64,000 bases of DNA from Cymbomonas tetramitiformis (taxonomy: Eukaryota > Chlorophyta > Pyramimonadophyceae > Pyramimonadales > Pyramimonadaceae), in assembly GCA_001247695.2 (NCBI GenBank), contig LGRX02025851.1, positions 42,346 to 106,345 of the forward strand, read 5' to 3'. Numbering within the stretch: the first letter of the stretch is position 1; each line of letters starts with the position of its first letter. Position numbers and translations under genes: made by a program. Under the pieces are notes generated by a model that was not told where the DNA came from, did no database searches, and was given only the letters and a program-made list of their open reading frames with translations. Positions 51,801-57,400 of this stretch are shown in pieces.

Positions 51801-53414
51801 CCGTTTGAACTGGTGTTCGGGTTCTCGCCACTGTCGCAGTTGGATCTTTTCCTGGAGGCCGCGCAGTCCACCGCTGGACGACGAACTGGGGGAGTAGGCA
51901 CCGCACACGAAGTGGCTGTGAAATTTTCGTCGCAGCTGCGGGACGCCAGGCAGCGGTTGGAGCTGGCTCAACAGCAACAGCGCGAACAGTTTGATCGCAG
52001 ACACGGGCAGCGGGAGTATGCTGTTGGAGATCTGGTCTGGATAGAGGCGAAACACCTTACGGAGAAGGTGATGGATCGCTCCATCTGTAGGAAACTGACC
52101 AAGCGCTGGCATGGACCAGTTCCTGTGACCGAACGTTTCTTCAGCGATGTACAGATGACCATGCCAGAGGCCGACAGAGGAGCTCCAGTAGCCTACCGCC
52201 TACGCCTCCCTCCTCACTGGCGGATTCACGACGTATTCGCTCAACATCGCCTCAAACCGTACACCAGCGGTCAAGATGCTTTTGCCGCACGCGATCACCT
52301 AGCAGTACCTGAAGAGGTGGTAGTGGACGGTCAGAAGGAAGCACACGTTGAGCGTATCCTTGCACGTCGGGTGCGGTCTGTTCGAGGAAAGGAGGTGGAA
52401 GAGTGGAAGGTTCGCTGGACTGGCTACTCCAAAGCTCACGACCAATGGAGGACGCGTGACAAACTTGAACGCGGAAGTCCACTTCAACAACTTCGTGAAT
52501 TCGAGCAAGCGAGGCTGCACATGGAAGCGCAAGTCCGCGACGAAGCCACTCGGCGACGCGAGCAGCGTGGCCGCCACTCCGCTCAAGCCGGAATGACACT
52601 GGCCCACCTCATCACCAATCCCTGCGATGAACTGGACCAGCTCGAACAGATGGAAGATGATATCCCCCTGCCGTGGGAACGCCAAGAGCGCGTGGAAGAT
52701 GGGTCGTTGGCACTGGTGACAGAGCTGCTGGCAATACAGGCAAAAACACCCCGCACGCCCAGGATTCTCGTACTTTTCAGCGGTACTGGCTCAGTAGAGA
52801 GGGAATTCCTAAATTGCTTCCCCTCCGCCTCAGTGGTGACCCTCGACTCCGGACATATCTGGCAACCCACTCATGTGTGTGACATCCTGCAATGGGACTA
52901 CAGACAATACCCGCCTGGATTCTTCGATGTTATTTGGGCAAGTCCCCCCTGCAGGCAGTACAGTCAAGCGCGCACCACTGGTGGACCCCCTGACCTTCCC
53001 CAGGCTGACAAAATCGTACGACGAGCATTGCAGATCATTGACTACCTAGAGCCAAAACATTGGTTCATGGAAAACCCCAGAGGTCGCTTCCCTAACGCGT
53101 TACGGCTTCGCCCTATGATGCGCCAGCTTCCCCCACCGCTGGTGTGTACCTACTGCATGTATGGTACGCAGTACATGAAACCCACCTGCATATGGACGAA
53201 CTCAGCACCACCCTCGCCCCTGCTACGCTGTACTACTTCAACACCGTGTGCGTGCAGATGGGCAACTGGTGCTCATCCAGAGACTGCTCAGCTTGGACCT
53301 CACCCGCAGCAGACTGGAGCAGGTCGATCCGCGAGTGTATATCCCGTGCCAGCACTCCTGCTACGACAACTTTTCCGACATTTACGCCTCCGCGACACTG
53401 AAGACCCGCTTTAG
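45894..53414 (+). CDS. Pol: protease, RT, RNase H, Dam-type MTase, integrase, chromodomain, C5-MTase
   Basis: About 2,500 codons without a stop, in phase with Gag after one UGA. Order by nucleotide: long Ser/Thr/Pro-rich N-part with MTHVSPT-type repeats (to about 47.5 kb); aspartic protease LIDSGASDNF (47772); RT with LVIDYRLLN, MPQGLQNSP and catalytic FIDDVV (49002); RNase H with VVQTDASG, GERELGAL and GDHRPLEW (49450-49690); Dam-like N6-adenine methyltransferase with DVDAWCDFGG and catalytic NPPY (50574-50585); integrase with HxxxGHTG/CxxC and Asp (51371), Asp (about 51560), Glu (about 51668); chromodomain VERILARRV...WKVRWTGY (52340-52480); and C5-methyltransferase with LFSGTGSVER (52776), WASPPCRQYS (52935-52960), WFMENPRGR (about 53070) and GAHPETAQ. 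All key motifs are present. TAG ends it at 53412-53414. Confidence 0.9.
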   Translation: MAGGQPQTLPFEEVRSCPDDQTLSALEKRSEPVEPRRARGRRDPWGQRPHPKSVAFTSGTRLRRTYRSAGAPSPPRDDLSSHPLAGSTPFDEPSLPLDDGPAYTQARIEGRRGRRVPRHRPPIMGSNRGEPRDLRPRPRVVLPLPIYQSNLADPRKRLTAWHWKRDLYSLPLEVAMQQVRRALRKSPEAAKDLVDKMSERVRSRVHSGSRSPKERVNRANQLAERIRIAREPQDRKEGHQRIALWHLLSHDGRQQVPEPSNTSSHDLYAAWRELSPAEQQKAIATSSPDSSPGSRLWEKEGARRAAARSSTSLCTLDTEVGTIPGTAGDVGLPGAWCSLHAVHQYKMRKLGPSPLGASPPSSSLAEPTTETTSSHHDNAPATPGGNPEGSSYCSEAEEPSAPSSLCFTQQMTTVRTHEADEAPPCLDSHPIAEDPEVMEEESSVNSLCFTQQMAAAGTPQTRTDHQSSHQLAHNSPAGSPQHDEDPLTHGSLTNSVTTHVSPTTSDTTHVSPTTSDTTHVSPTSSECTSAGTLLTASADNFVSHPTEDVDLLDEEFYAACRQTLEECREASDNLLPNLKCKSIRTDGGVRWKTDIEGTLAAAHDEEGPLLLVFYATLRGHTVKVLIDSGASDNFISEQSAKRCGLTTRAGSEMRVTLADGSVKITGATAYAKFNTHTTTGTYTENALALRILPLGIQVDVILGGRWRRSHSPVTLGYEGNGSVSFLRKSRSGKIGDRVTITGCSPGKASGDRSPKGTACAGLVDEVFLTPAQLKKYLVYAETQKLRGNDDPEIQPAWLMVAEKSPDDTASAFAATAIDSENAEPVADTEDAEVSPEWTLKFQDFWGEEYKKEMTTALPNIDGLRHDPQDEANINLDPELSKKGPPCQRIYKKSAEELRQLRERVETLMFKGYIRLSSSPYAAPCLMVPKPGNPKELRLVIDYRLLNRQTVKDKYPLPDIQMMFDEMQGAKFFSSFDAVDGFWQVPMAPGDVEKTAFTTQMGSYEWLVMPQGLQNSPSQYQRRMQRALGHLPIVRIFIDDVVVFSNTAAEHYEHVKQLLLTCREKGVFLKRSKCQLLKKSLRFLGHCISADGCRPQHDKVAAVRDWPELETVTHVRQFLGLAGYYRRFIHCFSEIAQPLTRLTKSDVPWEWGPMQQWAFEELKKALTSAPVLALPNIKGAADGTAPFVVQTDASGIALGGVLMQDNGDGLGLRVIAYESRQFSAAEQNYHTGERELGALHHCTTVTWRHYLIFTNFRIQGDHRPLEWLMEPGRELSRRQARWYMDLVEVGVPRMEYIKGALLLVPDALSRRPDFKDKDVREGLKEAGVIDPTSDLPKDPLATLESECFSSSPPAAHPHWAQTVDCWLSAVETLSVAEQAMDMGETIALVNPKLYKGMKEDHLDFDMPDWPEADSAKPTEAPHQTPDRAPPQIRITRSMSRAGRASTTPAPPQLASPKTRTPTSRADASEAPTEKVPVSSPPPQQAPQQSAPSPVHHPQKRQTPPEDSQNWRVRAEYSSKYAEKFGPFDVDAWCDFGGRNRQADRFWTDCLSEKWRGLRVWCNPPYNSKHITVEAILNKYIAEWKADPENTSAVFVLPDHQSKLPAWRKLFRKANMQIVEVIPTHDDKGEPNQFFENPDGKAFDLRWPVLIVHAPPAKPQPARVRHPRTAPAVIRTGEAAAFRDATSQQSDSKFLRALKAEYTREGTLRSLREKVKAAPHQCLQDFRLVGEVVWRTAAGRYQLVLGEDSPLREVVIRHAHESLSSGHTGRDKTLERVLRRFYWRGAAEDVGTWVASCAVCQSVRPRGTYPDGLLNPHSIPNRPWQDVAVDFVTGLPVSERGNDAFVAFTCKLTKMVHVVPMNFGDSSAAVVARIYFDSVWRLHGAPMKIVSDRDPRFQDAFWQELMRLMGVKVARTTPYNPRSDGQAEHSNRVIEDMLRSFVDANVEDWDLFTTNVEFAINDSRSESTGFTPFELVFGFSPLSQLDLFLEAAQSTAGRRTGGVGTAHEVAVKFSSQLRDARQRLELAQQQQREQFDRRHGQREYAVGDLVWIEAKHLTEKVMDRSICRKLTKRWHGPVPVTERFFSDVQMTMPEADRGAPVAYRLRLPPHWRIHDVFAQHRLKPYTSGQDAFAARDHLAVPEEVVVDGQKEAHVERILARRVRSVRGKEVEEWKVRWTGYSKAHDQWRTRDKLERGSPLQQLREFEQARLHMEAQVRDEATRRREQRGRHSAQAGMTLAHLITNPCDELDQLEQMEDDIPLPWERQERVEDGSLALVTELLAIQAKTPRTPRILVLFSGTGSVEREFLNCFPSASVVTLDSGHIWQPTHVCDILQWDYRQYPPGFFDVIWASPPCRQYSQARTTGGPPDLPQADKIVRRALQIIDYLEPKHWFMENPRGRFPNALRLRPMMRQLPPPLVCTYCMYGTQYMKPTCIWTNSAPPSPLLRCTTSTPCACRWATGAHPETAQLGPHPQQTGAGRSASVYPVPALLLRQLFRHLRLRDTEDPL

Positions 53415-53589
53415 ATTTCCAAGTGGCACCCTTCTTCTTGAAAGTGGTGCCCTGGTAGCGGCAGGCAAACTATGCTCGAAGAGGAACCAGAGAACCTAAG
53501 AACTGGAAACAGCAAGGAACCAGAAAACCTAAGAACTGGAACTTAGATGGGTACCTTAGCGGAATGATCCCAGGAGGTAGACCACTCCT

Positions 53590-53603
53590 AAGGGGGGGAG
53601 AGT
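53590..53603 (+). other. Polypurine tract of the dual-methyltransferase element
   Basis: AAGGGGGGGAGAGT immediately precedes the 3' LTR at 53604, the expected place for plus-strand priming. Confidence 0.8.
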
Positions 53604-54328
53604 TGTGCCCGGAGGCACAGCGTGAGCCGATGTGCCTATGCGTCCGTATGTGTGTCATCGGGGGTAATCTGGGATTGGCACGATGACAGTGAAATTGGGC
53701 TTGAAATCACGATGAGAATGAATACCAGATGTCCGGGGTATGACAGTATGACACTATGACACTATGACAGTATGACAGTATGACACTATAGTGGTATGAC
53801 AGTACTGTGGGGGGTGTCATCGTGGAACTCAGTCAGACCCTCGAAGAATGGTCAGATTCGCATCGGGGTTGAAAAGACAATGAAATCGAATATCAGATAT
53901 CAAGGTTATGACAGTATGACAGTATGACGCTATGACAGTATGACGCTATGACAGTATGACAGTATGACAGTACAGTAGTATGACAGTACAGTAGTATGGC
54001 AGTACTGTGGGGCAGTCATCGTGTCAGCCTGTCGGCATAACATCTGAATCGAGAATGACGAATCGGAATTAGAAATGAGATCGGATCGGGAACTGAACGT
54101 TGAGCCGAAGTGTGACATCGGCTCTCGAGTGGTTGACCCTGCAACCTGGGTGACGAGTGAATAAGTAGAGCACTTGAGAAGTGTTTAGCCTTCAGAACTC
54201 GGAACCGAATTATCGTTTGTACCTCAATCTGGCCCTGATCCAGTATATTATAAAAATCCGAATTGTGTACCTTTGCACGTTCAATCAAAAACATATCTCC
54301 GAGCATCTGTCGTCGTGCCCCTGGCACA
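53604..54328 (+). repeat. 3' LTR of the dual-methyltransferase element
   Basis: 725 bp, TGTGCCCGG...GGCACA. It is about 32 bp longer than the 5' copy because of extra TATGACAGTATGAC units; otherwise nearly identical. It is followed by CTCCC (54329-54333) and the resumed ATPase gene. Confidence 0.9.
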
Positions 54329-54333
54329 CTCCC

Positions 54334-54795
54334 AGCCACAAGTATGGTGGTAAGCTTCCAGTGATTGCTGCCTTCTTTGATGACACCCAAGACACGGACA
54401 TGATCAGACCGTCAAGCAAGCTGAGCAACATGGTTATTAAACATAGACATCTTGGGAAGCTTAAGGACGGTGCATTGGGAGTGACAATGCTATTTGCAAC
54501 TCAAAACTACACGAGCAGTTCAGGAGGCTTGCTAAAATCAATAAGAGGTAACCTAACACATATGTTAGTCTTCCGAAATAAGAATAAAAAAATGATTGAT
54601 AAAATAGGGGAGGAGGTCGGAGGGGAGATTTCAATCGAGGAATTCAACTCGGTGTACAATCGAGCCATTCAAGGACCACATGATTTTCTGTTCATTGACC
54701 TTCATCGGAAACCAAATCATCCTTCAATGTTTCGCCGAAATTTTAACGAGTGGACTATTCCAAGTCAGGTAGCTGAATCTTCTATGCAAGTTTGA
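54334..54795 (+). CDS. Packaging ATPase, C-terminal part
   Basis: Continues the gene interrupted at 40575, in phase once the LTR element and one CTCCC copy are left out. It shows a Walker B-type strand LPVIAAFFDDTQD (about 54355-54390), then MIRPSSKLSNMVIKHRHLG, a sensor-like TMLFATQNYTS and FLFIDLHRKPNHPSMFRRNF near the end, with TGA at about 54793. This is the expected order for the A32/FtsK-type packaging ATPases of polintons. No damage apart from the insertion. Confidence 0.8.
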   Translation, partial: SHKYGGKLPVIAAFFDDTQDTDMIRPSSKLSNMVIKHRHLGKLKDGALGVTMLFATQNYTSSSGGLLKSIRGNLTHMLVFRNKNKKMIDKIGEEVGGEISIEEFNSVYNRAIQGPHDFLFIDLHRKPNHPSMFRRNFNEWTIPSQVAESSMQV

Positions 54796-55171
54796 TAAGT
54801 CTATTATTTAATTCACGTTTTGTACCGCTAACTTCCAGATTGTTATTTCTGCATTGGGGTTTCAACATTTTCAGTGAATCTGTTTTTAGGTCGGCGATAT
54901 AATTTTTAACTTTCAAAGTGTGTAAATATTTTGTTCTATTTGAAGAATCTTCGTGTGCATTTTGCATAATCATATGAATGACATATACGTGCAGACGTGG
55001 AATCGAGTTATCAAGCGGCCTGCGATTTTTATGACCTCATTCTTTCATTTCATTCAATACATCCCTTAACTCCATATTATGCTTCATTGCATATATTTTT
55101 TCACGAATGTCAAAAGGTAAATCATTAAAATTAAAGCAACAATCTTTGATTGTTGCCCGTGTAGTCGTCAT
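54782..55171 (-). pseudogene. Second F-box-like / SAP-like gene, one internal stop
   Basis: On minus from ATG 55171: 44 codons starting MTTTRATIKDCC with FNDLPFDIREKIYAMKHNM (F-box-like), a TGA at 55037-55039, then the same frame to 54782 ending RNNNLEVSGTKRELNNRLI (SAP-like). Architecture and spacing mirror the intact 131-residue gene at 14943-15338, so the two are paralogues at opposite ends of the recognisable element. The stop may be a mutation, or the two halves may be separate small genes. Confidence 0.45.
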
Positions 55172-55253
55172 TATATAGCATACAATTCTTATCTTTAAGT
55201 GGTTTATAAGTATATTGCGACTCCGGTATAGTACTTGTTCGCTTCATTATCAT
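55131..55253 (-). CDS. 40-codon ORF next to the second palindromic promoter
   Basis: ATG at 55253, TAA at 55131-55133, overlapping the F-box-like gene in another frame and starting 14 bp from the conserved promoter block. Starts MIMKRTSTIPESQYTYK. Its position makes it the first frame behind the promoter; nothing else supports it. Confidence 0.25.
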   Translation of the reverse strand: MIMKRTSTIPESQYTYKPLKDKNCMLYNDDYTGNNQRLLL

Positions 55254-55266
55254 AATGGATTAAAAC

Positions 55267-55320
55267 AGGTGGCACATTAGGTCATATTATAGACTATATA
55301 TAAGATAATGAGAATATGAC
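55267..55320. promoter_or_regulatory. Second copy of the palindromic promoter, right arm cut off
   Basis: AGGTGGCACATTAGGT plus the core TCATATTATAGACTATATA match 39494-39530. The left half of the right arm (GACCTAAT) is present, but ATGCCACC is replaced by the LTR starting at 55327. The insertion therefore fell inside the promoter. Confidence 0.65.
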
Positions 55321-55326
55321 CTAATC

Positions 55327-56082
55327 TGTACTAGGGTACATCACGAGTCAGTACGAGAGACAGGCCTGTCAGAATGACGAGTGACAGAAACGATGACAGT
55401 CACCAACCGGAAATGATGACAGTCACCAGCATGACCGAATGACACAGGTGACTGGCAGAATTGACAAAGGTGACCGACAGAAGTGACTGACTCAAATGTG
55501 ACATTTGAATATCTGCACCTACAGCAGATCAGACTTGAGAGAATTGGTGGGATACCATTTAGGATTCGATCAGTCGAACATAACTGGAGGGAATCGAGGA
55601 GGACCTCAGTTATACAATCACATCAGCAGATCTGTGAGTATTCAAATGAGAGACTTGGGAGGTGACAATCAGAAACATTTAAGTACTGATGACAGATCCC
55701 AGCTGATTGGTTGTTGCAGTCAGCAAATGACTGAACACATGAAGTGGCATGGTAAGGACGAGTTACCTTAAGTAGAGAGCTGTGCAAGCTCTCGGGGTTG
55801 AGTTTAAAATTGTCGTACATTGGCAGCCACCTCTGTGGCTGTTAGGCAACTTGACCAAAGAGTAATTTAAAAGATCCGATTCCAATATTACCCTATGGTC
55901 CCAGGACCATATTCTCTGCAAGTGTTACTTGCACCCTTGTGAGACTGGTTCAGTCCTCACAACCGAACAACATATATGTATCATGCTTACAGCTATACAT
56001 CTCCTTGTAGGACTGCTGAACTAGGTTCCCTTCCTACATTGTGTAAGTAGACTTAGAAGCTCTGAGAGAGCACCCCCGAACA
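55327..56082 (+). repeat. 5' LTR of the giant-ORF element
   Basis: 756 bp bounded by the interrupted promoter at the left and by a primer site at the right. It contains repeated GACAGTCACCA / GTGAC(C/T)GACAG motifs in its first 180 bp. Only one copy is in the window, so the borders rest on TG...CA ends, the primer site and the known interrupted sequence. Confidence 0.65.
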
Positions 56083-56341
56083 ACTGGTATCAGCGTGATT
56101 GCGACTTTGCGGCTCTCGCTGGCGCTACGTTCTACAACGTCTGTATTCTACGAGACGTAGGAAATCGCGTGTTTTTCTGCGTTCGTGGCAAGCAATTTTA
56201 CGTCGTACCGTTAGCGCGCGCTTAATTGCGTGTTTGGCGGAAAACGCGACGTTTTGTATTTCAGTCTGATCTTTGAATCGCTGAGCTCGTCCGAGATCTT
56301 CTTCTTGGCGGGTGAATTTTCAGTAATCGTGGGGATTAGCG

Positions 56342-57400
56342 ATGAATTTTTTACCGAGAGTTTTTCTGGAAATCCCTGCGAAGGGGTCTTACTCGCATCA
56401 TGCTTCGCGGCTTGCGTCGTATGTCCAGCGTGGTATGATCAGCAGTTCGTTGGCAGTTCATGCGTCGCGCATGGCTCATGCTGCGTTTGCACATCATTAT
56501 GTGGGACAAGCCTTTTTGCCGCCGCAGGACTTGGACAGCATTACGCGGATCCTCTCTTACGAGTGTTCGTGGACTGGCATGCACGACTATGATTCGCCGC
56601 TGTTACCCGCGCTACAACATCATTGTGCATCCGTCGACTGGGCTGCGCGGACTGCTGGTATGACACATGTGGCGGCGTGTCCTCCAGTACTTGTCCACGG
56701 GCATTGTCTGGTGTGGATGTACTCTCGATCGTACGCCATGCTGTTGCATGCGCATGGCGACATACGGTCGCCGCAAGTAGCAGTTGCTGGAATGGGTGCG
56801 ACGATGTATGTGCATCCGCAGCAAGTGTTTACGCCAATGAAAGGTGCGTCGCAACTGCCGCATGCGTGTGTGCATGCGCAACCACCGTGCGCGGGCGCTC
56901 AGGTATTGGGCGTGCCAGCAGCGTGTGCTGATGTATACGACCAGCAGCGAATGGATGAGTTGATGGCTGGATACGCGCGGTGGTTGACCGCCAAGCGTCG
57001 GCGTCAGCAACTTATAGCCAAGCGACGGTGCCAACGGCGGCATCAGCGACAACACGTATCGCCGCTGAGTGATGGCGGTTCTGATGTGTTGGCATTTCAG
57101 TGTTTGTCTTCGCGCGATGACGGGCCATCTGCATCATTGCAGTGCTCGTACTCGTCCTCTGATGCAGCTGTAGATGTGGATCACCGCGGGCAGTTGCGAC
57201 AGCAGCAGGCGCTGCCGATCGGTGATAGCAGCTCAGCAGAGGCCGAGCGGCTATTTGCGATATCTCAGCGGTTACGACCGCGAGCTCTCGTTCAGTTTGA
57301 GGGGGGGGAGAAGCGATCGGTGATGATCGACATGTTGATGCATTCACTGATAATCATGCTGATCCACCACCTCCAGAGCCGCCTCCGGTTTCAGATATAA
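56342..57400 (+). CDS. First ORF of the giant-ORF element, unknown
   Basis: 352 codons from ATG 56342 to TAA 57398-57400. It is His/Met/Ala-rich with a middle basic segment (RRRQQLIAKRRCQRRHQRQ) that could bind RNA. It occupies the gag position but has no capsid or knuckle motif that I recognise. Before its end it crosses a run of eight G (57301-57308), after which the -1 frame is the long open one. Residues after 57300 in this frame may therefore not be the natural continuation. The stop TAA also overlaps ATG 57400 of the next frame (TAATG). Confidence 0.5.
   Translation: MNFLPRVFLEIPAKGSYSHHASRLASYVQRGMISSSLAVHASRMAHAAFAHHYVGQAFLPPQDLDSITRILSYECSWTGMHDYDSPLLPALQHHCASVDWAARTAGMTHVAACPPVLVHGHCLVWMYSRSYAMLLHAHGDIRSPQVAVAGMGATMYVHPQQVFTPMKGASQLPHACVHAQPPCAGAQVLGVPAACADVYDQQRMDELMAGYARWLTAKRRRQQLIAKRRCQRRHQRQHVSPLSDGGSDVLAFQCLSSRDDGPSASLQCSYSSSDAAVDVDHRGQLRQQQALPIGDSSSAEAERLFAISQRLRPRALVQFEGGEKRSVMIDMLMHSLIIMLIHHLQSRLRFQI

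Larger units (their letters stand above)
40575..54328 (+). mobile_element. Ty3/gypsy element with N6A- and C5-methyltransferases and chromodomain
   Basis: 13,754 bp with LTRs at both ends, CTCCC duplications at 40570-40574 and 54329-54333, a primer site two bases after the 5' LTR (TGGTATCAGCG, complementary to an initiator-tRNA-Met 3' end) and a polypurine tract before the 3' LTR. Order: two small accessory frames, Gag in two frames, a UGA codon, then one 2,500-codon Pol: protease, RT, RNase H, Dam-type methyltransferase, integrase, chromodomain, C5-methyltransferase. The pol frame has no stop over 7.5 kb, so this is the best-preserved element here and recently active by appearance. Confidence 0.9.
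14746..55326. mobile_element. Integrated polinton-like / Maverick-type element, broken by later insertions
   Basis: AT-rich DNA occupies 14746-17220, 36748-40574 and 54334-55326; everything between is later insertion. Genes: F-box/SAP-like protein, fibre B, fibre A, protein-primed polymerase relic, two or three small basic or acidic proteins, the FtsK/HerA-type packaging ATPase and a second F-box/SAP-like gene. The polymerase plus packaging ATPase pair is diagnostic of polintons, polinton-like viruses and adintoviruses. No capsid protein, protease or integrase is visible; those could lie beyond the LTR element at 55327 or be lost. Left boundary approximate; right end not reached. Several genes have stops, frameshifts or deletions, so this is an old insertion. 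Confidence 0.75.
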
